Assembly (NCBI RefSeq): GCF_000730565.1
Contig: NZ_BBIQ01000021.1
Coordinates: 1 to 64,000 of the forward strand
Origin: Pseudomonas fulva NBRC 16637 = DSM 17717
Lineage (GTDB): Bacteria > Pseudomonadota > Gammaproteobacteria > Pseudomonadales > Pseudomonadaceae
Direction of reading: 5' to 3'
DNA: 64,000 nucleotides
Position numbers and translations under genes: made by a program. This document shows, piece by piece, positions 1 through 12,600 of this stretch. The stretch's first letter is position 1, and every line of letters begins with the position of its first letter. The notes under the pieces are model-generated. The model did no database searches. It was not told the DNA's origin and was given only the letters and a program-made list of their open reading frames with translations.

Positions 1-629
1 AGGTGAAGATCCGTGGCCAGCGCATCGAGCTGGGTGAGATCGAGGCGCGCCTGCTGGAGGTGGCCGAAGTCCGTGAAGCGGTCGTGCTGGCTCAGCCTGG
101 CGCCGCCGGTGCGCAACTGGTCGGCTACGTGCTGGTCGCCGGCGCTGACCTGGAGGCCACGCGCCAGGCGCTGCTGCGCGAGCGCCTCAAGGCTCACCTC
201 AAGGCCAACTTGCCCGGCTACATGGTGCCCGGCCAATGGCTGCTGCTGGAACAGTGGCCGCTCAGCCCCAATGGCAAGCTGGACCGCAAGGCCTTGCCGC
301 TGCCCCAGGCCGCGCCACAACAACAGGGCTACGAAGCCCCGCAACGCCCGGTCGAGTGCCAACTGGCAGCGATCTGGCAGGACCTGCTCCAGCTCGACAA
401 GGTCGGCTTGAACGACCATTTCTTCGACCTGGGCGGTCACTCTCTTCTCGTCGTGAGCCTGGTCTCACGCATTCAACTCGAGCTTGGTATGAAGGCAACT
501 GCGCAATTGATTTTCCAATACCCCACCCTGGGCGAGCTGGCCCGCCAACTGGAGCGCGAAGGCGGGGCGGTGGATGCCTCCACCCTTGACCAGCTCGAAA
601 GCTTGCTCGACGAAATGGAGGCGGTGTAA
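1..629 (+). CDS. Pyoverdine-type non-ribosomal peptide synthetase, 3' end only (A domain tail + PCP)
   Basis: This is the 3' end of a synthetase gene that begins before the window; the first whole codon is at 3. It opens inside the adenylation core motif VKIRGQRIELGEIEARL, continues to the A10 motif SPNGKLDRKALP (catalytic Lys) and ends with a peptidyl carrier domain whose phosphopantetheine Ser sits in LGGHSLL (Ser codon near 441). There is no epimerase or thioesterase after the carrier. The GGHSL form of the carrier motif fits a carrier that passes an L-residue directly to a condensation domain. The stop codon overlaps the next start as TAATG, so this enzyme is translationally coupled to the four-module synthetase and should feed its first condensation domain. 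Pyoverdine is inferred from the linked pvd genes; the substrate cannot be read because the specificity pocket lies outside. Confidence 0.93.
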   Translation, partial: VKIRGQRIELGEIEARLLEVAEVREAVVLAQPGAAGAQLVGYVLVAGADLEATRQALLRERLKAHLKANLPGYMVPGQWLLLEQWPLSPNGKLDRKALPLPQAAPQQQGYEAPQRPVECQLAAIWQDLLQLDKVGLNDHFFDLGGHSLLVVSLVSRIQLELGMKATAQLIFQYPTLGELARQLEREGGAVDASTLDQLESLLDEMEAV

Positions 630-3600
630 TGGATCACGCCAGCGCCCTGCGCATTGCCCAACGCTTCATCGCCTTGCCCGTGGACAAGCGCCGTCAGTAC
701 CTGGCCAAGATGGCCGAACAAAAGGTCTCGCCCGGCAACCTGCCGATTCCGGTCATCCGCGAGCAGTTGGACAGCTTGCCGCTGTCCTTCGCCCAGGAGC
801 GCCAGTGGTTCCTCTGGCAGTTGGAGCCAGGCAGCAGCGCCTCTCACATCCCTACCGCCCTGCGCCTGCGCGGCCACCTCGACACCCAGGCCTTGCAGCA
901 GGCGTTCGATGCCCTGGTGGCACGCCACGAGACCCTGCGCACCACCTTCGTGGTGGAGGAGGAGCGGCCCTGCCAGCGCGTGCATGGCGCCCTGCCGATC
1001 GCGATCGAGCCGTTGCACCTGCCGGCCACCCTGGCACCCGAGCACCAAGACGCCCAGGTACAGGCGTTGATCGAGCAGCAGATCGCCAGGCCCTTCGACC
1101 TCGAACACGGTCCGCTGGTACGGCTGGGGCTGCTGACGGTGGCTGACGATGAACATGTGCTGGTGATGGTGCAGCACCACATCGTCTCCGATGGCTGGTC
1201 GATGCAGGTCATGGTCGATGAGCTGATGCAGCTGTACTTGGGCTTCGTCCACGGGCGGGCGGTCGAGCTGCCCGCGCTGCCCATTCAATACGCCGACTAC
1301 GCCATCTGGCAGCGTCGCTGGATGGAAGCCGGCGGCAGCGAGCAGCAACTGGCCTACTGGCGTGAGCAACTGGGCGCGCATCAACCTGTACTGGAGTTGC
1401 CCACCGACCGTCCGCGTGCGGCCCAGCCAAGCCTGCGCGGCGCGCGTGTCGACCTGCCCATCGACAGCGCCCTGAGCGAAGCCTTGCAAGGCCTGGCGCA
1501 GCAGCAACAGGTCACGGTGTTCATGCTGTTGCTGGCGTCGTTCCAGGTGCTGCTGCACCGCTACACCGGCCAGACCGATATTCGCGTCGGGGTGCCCAAC
1601 GCCAACCGCAACCGGGTCGAGACCGATCGCCTGCTGGGCTTCTTCGTCAACACGCAGGTGCTGCGCGCCGATGTGCAGGGGGCCTTGGCGTTCCCGGCGT
1701 TGCTGCAACAGGTCAAGCAGACGGTGCTCGGTGCCCAGGCGCATCAGGACCTGCCGTTCGAACAACTGGTCGAAGCTTTGCAGCCAGACCGCAGCCTGAG
1801 CCACAACCCGTTGTTCCAGGTGATGTACAACCACCAGCGCCAAGGCCGCGACCAACGCACCCGGCAGGTGCCTGGGCTCGATATCGAAGGGCTGTTCTGG
1901 GAAAGCCACAGCGCCTCGTTCGACCTGACGCTGGACACCGTCGAGGGCGAAGACGGCCTGTGGGGGTCGCTGACCTATGCGTGCGACCTGTTCGATGCCG
2001 CCACCATCGAGCGCCTGGGGCGCCATTGGCTGACCCTGCTGCGCAGCCTCGTCGCCGACCCGTCGCGCTGCATTGCTGCGCTGCCGATGCTGGCCGTCGA
2101 TGAGCATGAGCACCTGCACGCTGTGCGCAACGCCCCGGACCTGCGTCACGCCGACGGCCCGCTGGTGCACGAGCGCATTGCCCAGTGGGCTGCGCAAACC
2201 CCGCAGGCCACCGCCTTGTTGTTTGGCGAGCAGCGCATGAGCTTTGCCCAGCTCGATCAGCAGGCCAACCGCCTGGCCCATGCCCTGGTCACAGCCGGGG
2301 TCGGGCCGGAAGTGCTGGTCGGTATCGCCCTGGAGCGTGGCCTTGAGATGGTCGTGAGCCTGTTGGCGGTGCTCAAGGCCGGCGGTGCCTATACGCCGCT
2401 CGATCCGCAATACCCCCGCGAACGCCTGGCCTACCTGATGCAGGACAGTGGCATGGCCCTGCTGCTCAGCGACAGCGCGCTCATGCAGCGCCTGCCGGTC
2501 CCTGAGGGGTTGGCAACCCTGGCCCTGGACCACATGGACCTGGCCTCGCAACCCTGCCACGCGCCGGCGAACGCCGCCCAGGCCGATAACCTGGCCTACG
2601 TCATCTACACCTCGGGTTCCACCGGCCTGCCCAAAGGGGTGGCGGTAGCCCATGGCCCCATCGCCATGCACTGCCGGGCGATTGGCGAGCGCTACGAAAT
2701 GACGCCAGCCGACTGCGAACTGCACTTCATGTCGTTCGCCTTCGACGGTGCCCACGAGCGCTGGCTCACGCCCCTGACCCACGGCGCTTCGCTGCTGATC
2801 CGCGACCCGCAGCTGTGGACGCCGGAGCAAACCTATGCCGCCATGCATGAGCATGGGGTGACGGTCGCGGCGTTTCCACCGGTCTACCTTCAGCAACTGG
2901 CCGAGCACGCCGAGCGCGACGGCAACCCACCGCCGATGCGGGTGTACTGCTTCGGCGGCGATGCGGTGTCCGAGGCCAGCTACGCCATGGCCCGGCGCGC
3001 ACTGCGCCCGACCTACATCATCAATGGCTACGGCCCTACCGAAACCGTGGTCACCCCCCTGATCTGGAAAGCCGGCGAACAGGACCGCTGCGGCGCAGCC
3101 TATGCGCCCATTGGTGATCGCGTCGGTGAACGGCGCGCGTATGTGCTCGATGCCGACCTGAACCTGTTGCCCCTGGCCATCCCGGGAGAGTTGTACCTGG
3201 GCGGGCAGGGTTTGGCCCGTGGCTACCTCAAGCGCCCGGCGCTCACTGCCGAAAGGTTCGTACCGGACCCGTTCGGCAACGGTGCCCGGCTGTACCGCAG
3301 CGGTGATCGGGTAAGCCTGCGCAGCAGCGGCATCATCGATTACCTCGGGCGCATCGACCGCCAGGTCAAGGTGCGAGGTTTTCGTATCGAGTTGGGCGAG
3401 GTGGAAGCTCGCCTGCTGGCGGTGCCGGGTGTGCGCGAAGCGGTGGTGGTGGCCCAGGCCGGCCCGAGCGGCCAGCAACTGGTCGGCTACGTGGTGAGCG
3501 ACGACGCGCCGCAACTGGCGTCCGATCATCAGGCCCAGGCTGAGCGCCGCGAATCGATCAAGCGCCGTTTGAAGGTGGACCTGCCTGACTACATGGTGCC

Positions 3601-6600
3601 CACGCACGTGCAGTTGCTCGAACGCATGCCCCTGACCCCCAACGGCAAGATCGACCGCCAGGCCCTGCCGGCAGTCGACCTGACCCAGCTGCAAGGCCAG
3701 CATGTGGCCGCCAGCAGCCCGCTCGAGCAGGCGTTGGTGCAGATTTGGCAGGCGGTGCTGAAGGTCCCTCAGGTTGGGGTGACCGACAATTTCTTCGAAT
3801 TGGGCGGCGATTCGATCATCTCGATCCAGGTGGTCAGCCGGGCCCGTCAGGCCGGCATCGTGCTCAGCCCCAAAGACCTGTTCCTGCACCAGACCGTGCA
3901 GGCCCTGGCCGGTGTGGCCCGTTTTGGCGAGGTCGCCCGCATCGACCAGGGCCCGGTCGCTGGCAGCCTGCCGCTGCTGGCCATCCAGCGCTGGTTCTTC
4001 GCCCAAGGCATTGCCGATGCGCATCACTGGAACCAGTCCGTGCTGCTGGCGCCGACGCAGGCGTTGCAGCCACGGGTGCTGGAGGCGGCGTTGCAGGCGC
4101 TGGTGCTGCACCATGATGCCTTGCGCCTGCGCTTCGATGCCCAAGCCGGGCTCGCCTGGCACCGGGCTGCGGCCCAGCAACAGGGCGCCGAGGAGCAGGC
4201 GCCGCTGCTGTGGCACGCCACGGTCGAGCGCGGCCAGGCCCTGACCGCGTTGTGCGAGCAGGCCCAGCGCAGCCTCGACCTGCACCAAGGGCCACTGCTG
4301 CGGGCTGTGCTGGCGGAGCTGGACGATGGCAGTCAGCGGCTGTTGCTGGTGGTTCATCACCTGGTCGTGGACGGTGTGTCCTGGCGCATTCTGTTCGACG
4401 ATCTGCAGCAGGCCTACTCGCAGTGCCTGGCAGGCCAGGCGCTGTCGCTGCCGGCCAAGACCACGGCCTACAAGCATTGGGCAGAACGCCTGCAGGCACT
4501 GGCCAAAACCCCGGCCCTGGCCGAGCAGCTGCCGTACTGGCAGGCGCAGGTCGAAGGCGCCGTCGACGACCTGCCAGGCGCACGTCCTCACGCCAGCCTC
4601 GAAAAGCGCCATGCCTGTACGGTACACACGCGCCTGGACGACACGCTGACCCGGCAACTGCTGCAACAAGCCCCGGCGGCCTACCGCACCCAGGTCAACG
4701 ACCTGCTGCTGACCGCGCTGACCCGCGTGATCTGCCGCTGGACCGGGCAGGCTTCGGCGCTGATCCAGCTTGAAGGGCACGGCCGTGAAGACCTGTTCGA
4801 CGATGTCGACCTGACCCGCACGGTGGGCTGGTTCACCAGCGCCTTCCCGGTACGCCTGGACAGTGCAGGTGACGTGACCGACGCGATCAAGACCGTCAAG
4901 CAGCAACTGCGCGCGATCCCCGACAAGGGCATCGGCTACGGCGCCTTGCGCTACATGGGCAGCGCCCAGTCGCAGGCAGCCTTGAACGGCCTAGCCGAGC
5001 CGCGCATCACCTTCAACTACCTGGGCCAGTTCGACGGCAGTTTTGCCAGCGATCAAGGCGCCCTGTTCGTGCCAGCCAGCGAGGACGCCGGCGCCGAACA
5101 GGGCGCCGAGGCGCCGCTGGGCAACTGGCTGAGCATCAACGGCCAAGTGTACGCAGGCCAATTGCGCTTGGGCTGGACCTTCAGCGAAGCGATGTTCGAG
5201 CGCACTGACATCGAGCGCTTGGCGCAGGATTACGCACGCGAGCTGAACCAGCTGGTCGCCCACTGTCTGCTACCGGACAGTGCCGGGGTGACGCCTTCGG
5301 ACTTCCCGCTGGCCATGCTCGACCCGTCACAACTGGACGCCCTTGGCCTGCCTTGGGCGGACGTTCAGGACCTGTACCCGCTCTCGCCCATGCAGCAGGG
5401 CATGCTGTTCCACAGCTTGCTGGAGCAGCAAGGGGGCGACTACATCAACCAGCTGTCGGTCAGCGTCCAGGGGCTGGCGCCTGAGCGTTTCCGGGAGGCC
5501 TGGCAGGCGGTGGTGCAGCGACATGACATATTGCGCAGCGGGTTCCTCTGGCAAGGCGGGCTGGTCCAGCCGCTTCAGTGGGTGCGCAAGCAGGTGCAGT
5601 TGCCATGCCGTGAAATTGACCTACGTGGCCATGAAGACCTTGACGCTGCACTGACGCGCCTGGCCGATGCCGAACGCGAGCAAGGCTTCGACCTGGCCCA
5701 GGCGCCACTGCTGCGCCTGACGCTGGCCCGCACGGGGGATGATCGTTATCAACTGATCTATACCAGCCATCACATCCTGCTCGACGGCTGGAGTAATTCG
5801 CAGTTGCTCGGCGAGGTGTTGCAGCACTACGCAGGCCAGGCGGTACACAGCCTCAATGGGCGCTACAGCGACTATATCGGCTGGCTGCAACGCCAGGACA
5901 AACGGGTCAGCGAGGCTTTCTGGCGCACGCAGTTCGCCACCCTTGACGAGCCGACCTGGCTCAGCCGTGCGCTCAAGTGCGCCGCCACCGGCCAGAGTGG
6001 GCAAGGCGAATTCAAATGGCGCCTGGACGCTGCGATCACCGAACAGTTGCACGGCTTTGCCCGTCAGCAGAAAGTCACCCTCAACACGCTCGTGCAGGTC
6101 GCCTGGCTGTTGCTGTTGCAGCGCTACACCGGTCACGACAGCGTGACATTCGGGGCTACGGTGGCGGGCCGGCCTACGCAATTGCAGGGCATCGAGCGGC
6201 AGATCGGCTTGTTCATCAATACCTTGCCCGTGGTCGCGCAGCCTGAACCGCAACAAGCGCTGGCGGATTGGTTACAGACCGTACAGGGCATCAACCTGGC
6301 ACTCCGGGACCACGAACACAGTGCACTGAGTGATGTGCAGCGCTGGGCCGGGCAGGGCGGCGATGGATTGTTCGACACCTTGCTGGTCTTCGAAAACTAC
6401 CCCGTGTCCGAGGCGCTGCAGCAGGGCGGCGTCAGTGACCTGCACTTTGGCGACGTGCACAGCCATGAGCAGAACAACTACCCGCTGACGCTGAGCGTCA
6501 GCACCGGGGCCGACCTGTTGTTGCATTACAGCTATGACGCTGCGCAGTTCAGTGCCGAGTGCATTGCCCAGGTTGCAAGCCAACTGGCCCATCTCCTGGC

Positions 6601-9600
6601 GCAGATGGCCGACGGCTCGCCCCAGCGTTGCCTGGGCGAGCTGAAGCTGTTCGAAGAGGGGCGTCAGCGCGCCCCGGTGCAGGACTGGGGCATGGCCGCC
6701 GGTGAGTACCCAAGCCTGGCGCCTGCCCATGTGCTGTTCGAGCAGCAGGCCCGGCGTGTTCCGAACCACACTGCGCTGATCACTGAAACCACCGAGCTGA
6801 CCTACGCCCAGCTCAACGCAGCGGCCAACCGCCTGGCGCACCGCTTGATCGCCCAAGGCGTGGGCCCCGACGTGCTGGTCGGCATCGCCGTCGAGCGCGA
6901 TGCGCCGATGGTCGTTGCCCTGCTGGCCGTGCTCAAGGCAGGCGGCGGCTATGTACCGCTCGACCCGAAATTTCCCCAAGAGCGCTTGCAGCAGATGGTC
7001 GAGGACAGTCGCATCGCGTTGCTGTTGACCCAGTCGCACTTGCGCGAAACGCTGGCACTGGACGCGCAGGTGCAGTGCCTGCTGCTGGATACGCCTGACG
7101 ACGGCAACGGCTCCGCCAGCGACCCGCTCAACCGCGTGCACGCCGACAACTTGGCCTACGTGATCTTCACCTCCGGCTCGACCGGTCGGCCGAAGGGCGT
7201 GGCCATCAGCCATGGTGCCTTGACCCGCCACGCCTTCGTGGCCCAGTGGTATTCCGATATCCACGCGTCCGATTGCGTGCTGCAATTTGCCACGTTCAAC
7301 TTCGATGCCTTCGTCGAGCAGCTGTACGCCCCGCTGGTCTGCGGTGCCACCGTGATGCTGCGCGGCAATGAAATCTGGGACAGCGAGACGTTCTACCAGC
7401 GGGTGCTGGCCCACGGCATCAGCGTGGCCGACCTGCCGACCGCGTACTGGAACTTGCTGGCAACCCAGTTTGCCAGCGTAGGGCCACGCGACTACGGGCA
7501 ACTGCGCCAGATTCATGCGGGCGGCGAAGCCATGCCCCCTGAAGGCATGGCCGCCTGGCTCAAGGCCGGCCTGGGCCATGTGCGCCTGCTCAACACCTAC
7601 GGCCCGACGGAAACCACGGTCACCTCCACCACGCTCGACTGCACTCCATACGTGCTGGGCGAACAACCCGTGCCTCACACCTTGCCGATCGGCACGGCCT
7701 TGCCTGGTCGGGAGATCTACCTGCTGGACGATGCCGGGCAACCGGTACCGACCGGTGTCGTGGGTGAGCTGGTGATCGGCGGCGAGTTGCTGGCCCGTGG
7801 CTACTTCGGCCGCAGCGCGCTGACCGCCGAGCGCTTCCTGCCCGACCCGTTCGCCGGCAACGGAGGGCGCTTGTACCGCACGGGCGACCTGGCGCGTTAC
7901 CGCGCCGATGGCGTGATCGACTACGTCGGCCGGGTGGACCATCAGGTGAAGATCCGTGGCTTCCGCATCGAGCTGGGCGAGATCGAAACCTGCCTGCTGG
8001 CCCAGGTCGGTGTCAGCGAGGCGTTGGTCGTGGCACAGCCTGGTCCGAACGGGCCGCAACTGGTTGCTTACCTGGTTGCAGATGCAGACGTGCAGGCGTT
8101 GCGCGAAGCGCTCAAGGCGAGCCTGCCGGACTACATGGTTCCTGCCCATGTCATGCTGCTCGATCACATGCCGCTGAGCCCGAGCGGCAAGATCGACCGC
8201 AAAGCGCTGCCGCTGCCCGAGGCCTCCAGCAACCAGGCGTTCATCGCCCCCCAGACCCCGCTCGAACAGCAACTGGCGCGTATCTGGCAAGACGTGCTGA
8301 AGCTTGAGCGGGTCGGGGTGGACGACAACTTCTTCGAGCTGGGCGGTGACTCGATCATCTCCATTCAGGTGGTCAGCCGGGCCCGTCAGCAGGGGCTGCA
8401 CTTCACGCCCAAGGAGCTGTTCCAGCACCAGACCCTGCGCGCCCTGGCCAAGGTCGTGCGCAATGCCGACAGCGCGGTGCAGATCGACCAAGGCACCGTC
8501 CTCGGCGGCATGCCGCTGCTGCCGGTGCAGCACAGCTTCTTCAGCGAGGTCATTGCCCAGCGTCACCACTGGAACCAGTCGGTGCTGCTGGTACCACGCA
8601 CAGCACTTCAGGGCGTTGCACTGGAGCAGGCGTTGCAGGCGCTTGTGCAACATCACGATGCGCTGCGCCTTACCTTCAGCGAAGGTGAGCAAGGCTGGCT
8701 GGCCGAACATGGCGAGCCGGTGATGGCGCTGCTGTGGCAACGCCAGGTGGCCGATGCCCAGGCGCTGACCGCCCTGTGCGACGATGCCCAGCGCAGCCTG
8801 GACCTGGCCGAGGGCCCGCTGCTGCGCGCCGTGCTGGCCACGCTGGCCGACGGCAGCCAGCGCTTGCTGCTGGTGATCCATCACCTGGTGGTCGATGGCG
8901 TGTCGTGGCGCATCCTCTTCGAGGACCTGCAACAGGCCTACGCGCAATGCCTGGCCGGGCAGCCCGTGAAACTGCCGAGCAAGACCACGGCTTACAAGGC
9001 CTGGGCGCAGAAACTGGAGGCGCATGCCCACAGCCCAGCGCTGCAGGGGCAGAAGGACTACTGGATGGCACAACTGCGCGGGCAGCGCGCAGACCTGCCG
9101 GGCGTCAAGGTCGATGCAGGCATGCAGGGGCACCACGCCCAGACTGTGCAGACCCGCCTGGATGCCCAGCAAACCCGTCGCCTGTTGCAGCAGGCGCCTG
9201 CAGCCTACCGCACCCAGGTCAACGACTTGCTGCTGACCGCCCTGGCGCGTGTGATCTGCCAGTGGACAGGCGAACAGGCCGCGCTGATCCAGTTGGAAGG
9301 CCATGGCCGCGAGGAGCTGTTCGACGACGTCGACCTCACCCGTACCGTGGGTTGGTTCACCAGCGTGTTCCCGGTGAAGTTGCCCGTGTCCAGCGACCTT
9401 GGCGACACGCTTCGCCAGGTCAAGGAGCACCTGCGCGGCATTCCCGACAAGGGTGTCGGCTACGGTGTCCTGCGCTACCTGGGGGACGCTGCCACACGCG
9501 AGGCCTTGGCGGCGCTGGCGACACCGCGTATCACCTTCAACTACCTGGGCCAGTTCGACGGCAGTTTTGCTGGCGACGATGACGCCTTGTTCACCCCCGC

Positions 9601-12600
9601 CACAGAAAAGCGCGGCCGTGAGCAAAGCCCGGACGCACCCCTGGACAACTGGCTGGTGCTCAACGGGCGCGTATACGACGGTTGCCTGAGCCTGGACTGG
9701 ACGTTCAGCCGCGAGCAGTTCGATGTGCAGGCCATCGAGGCTTTGGCCGATGCCTACGGCGCACAACTGCAGGCGCTGATCGAACACTGCCTGGCCCCTG
9801 ATGCAGGTGGCGTGACGCCCTCCGACTTCCCCCTGGCCGGTCTGGACCAGGCGCAGCTGGACCAGCTTGCGGTGTCGGCGGCCAACCTCGAGGACATCTA
9901 TCCACTGTCCCCGATGCAGCAAGGCATGTTGTTCCATAGCCTGTACGAGCAGGGCAGCGGCGATTACCTGAATCAGATGCGCCTGGACATCGGCGGGCTC
10001 GACCCGCAGCGTTTTCGCAGCGCCTGGCAGGCCACCCTCGACGCCCACGCCATCCTGCGCACCGGGTTCAACTGGCAGTTCGAGCAGGCCGTGCAGATGG
10101 TCATGAGCCGGGTCGAGCTGCCGTTCCGCCTGCTGGACCTGCGCGACGACCCCGCTGCAAAAGCCACCCTCGACGCACTGGCGCAAAGCGAACTGCAACA
10201 AGGCTTCGAGCTTCACACCGCGCCGCTGCTCAGGCTGGTACTTGCACAGACCAACGCGCAGGACTATCACCTGATCTACACCAGCCACCATATCCTGATG
10301 GACGGCTGGAGCACCTCGCAGCTTCTGGGCGAAGTACTCCAGCGCTATGCTGGCCAGCCGGTGACCCATGGGCCTACGCAGTACCGCGACTACATCGGTT
10401 GGTTGCTGCGTCAGGACCGTCAGGCCAGCGAAGTGTTCTGGCGCGATCAATTGGCCTGCCTGCCGGCGCCGACCCTGCTTGCACAAGCCTTGAAGCCGGC
10501 ATCGCGCAGCTCAGGTCAACGCGATCATTTCCACCGGTTGGACGAACATCACACCCAGCGCCTGAATGCCTTTGCGCGCCGTCATAAAGTCACCCTCAAC
10601 ACCGTCATCCAGGCGGCCTGGCTGTTGTTGCTGCAACGCTACACCGGGCACAACGGCGTCGTGTTCGGGGCCACCGTCGCCGGACGCCCGCTGGCGATCA
10701 GCGGCGTGGAGCAACAGATCGGCCTGTTCATCAACACCTTGCCGGTGGTGGCCAGCCCCCAGGCTGATCAGCCGCTGCAAGCGTGGCTGCACGCGCTTGT
10801 GCAACTCAACCTGGCGCTGCGCGAGCAGGAGCACACCCCGCTCTTCGATATCCAGCGCTGGGCCGGGCAGGGCGGTGAAGCACTGTTCGACAACATCCTG
10901 GTGTTCGAGAACTATCCGGTTTCCGAGGCGCTGCAAGCAGCGCCCGTGGACCTGCGCTTTGGCAGCATCGATAACCATGAGCAGAGCAACTACCCGCTGA
11001 CCGTCAGCGTAAACGCCGGGTCTACCGTGCTGCTGCACTTCACCTATGCGGGCGAGGCGTTCGATGCCCCGGGTATCGCGAGCATCGGTGACAACCTGGC
11101 CCACTTGCTCCTGCAAATGGTCGAGGGGGCCGACGGGCTTTGCCTGGGCGATCTGACCCTGCTGGACGACGGGCGTCAGCGCGCCCCGGTGCAGGACTGG
11201 GGCATGGCCGCCGGTGAATACCCAAGCCTGGCGCCTGCCCATGTGCTGTTCGAACAGCAGGCCCGGCGTGTTCCGAACCACACTGCGCTGATCACTGAAA
11301 CCACCGAGCTGACCTACGCCCAGCTCAACGCAGCGGCCAACCGCCTGGCGCACCGCTTGATCGCCCAAGGCGTGGGCCCCGACGTGCTGGTCGGCATCGC
11401 CGCCGAGCGCGATGCGCCGATGGTCGTTGCCCTGCTGGCCGTGCTCAAGGCAGGCGGCGGCTATGTACCGCTCGACCCGAAATTCCCCCAAGAGCGCTTG
11501 CAGCAGATGGTCGAAGACAGTCGCATCGCGTTGCTGTTGACCCAGTCGCACTTGCGCGAAACGCTGGCACTGGACGCGCAGGTGCAGTGCCTGCTGCTGG
11601 ATACGCCTGACGACGGCAACGGCTCCGGCAGCGATCCGCTCAACCGCGTGCACGCCGACAACCTGGCCTACGTGATCTTCACCTCCGGCTCGACCGGTCG
11701 GCCGAAGGGCGTGGCCATCAGCCATGGCGCCTTGACCCGCCACGCCTTCGTGGCCCAGTGGTATTCCGATATCCACGCGTCCGATTGCGTGCTGCAATTC
11801 GCCACGTTCAACTTCGATGCCTTCGTCGAGCAGCTGTACGCCCCGCTGGTCTGCGGTGCCACCGTGATGCTGCGCGGCAACGAAATCTGGGACAGCGAGA
11901 CGTTCTACCAGCGGGTGCTGGCCCACGGCATCAGCGTGGCCGACCTGCCGACCGCGTACTGGAACCTGCTGGCAACCCAGTTTGCCAGCGTAGGGCCACG
12001 CGACTACGGGCAACTGCGTCAGATTCATGCGGGCGGCGAAACCATGCCCCCTGAAGGCATGGCCGCCTGGCACAAGGCCGGCCTGGGTCATGTGCGCCTG
12101 CTCAACACCTACGGTCCGACGGAAACCACGGTCACCTCCACCACGCTCGACTGCACTCCATACGTGCTGGGTGAACAACCCGTACCTCACACCTTGCCGA
12201 TCGGCACGGCCTTGCCTGGTCGGGAGATCTACCTGCTGGACGATGCCGGGCAACCGGTACCGACCGGTGTCGTGGGTGAGCTGGTGATCGGCGGCGAGTT
12301 GCTGGCCCGTGGCTACTTCGGCCGCAGCGCGCTGACCGCCGAGCGCTTCCTGCCCGACCCGTTCGCCGGCAACGGCGGGCGCTTGTACCGCACGGGCGAT
12401 CTGGCGCGCTACCGCGCCGATGGCGTGATCGACTACGTTGGCCGGGTGGACCATCAGGTGAAGATCCGTGGCTTCCGCATCGAGCTGGGCGAGATCGAGA
12501 CTTGCCTGCTGGCCCAGGCCGGTGTCAGCGAGGCGCTGGTCATGGCGCAGCCTGGCCCCAGTGGGCCGCAACTGGTGGGCTATGTGGTCACGCAGGTGGC

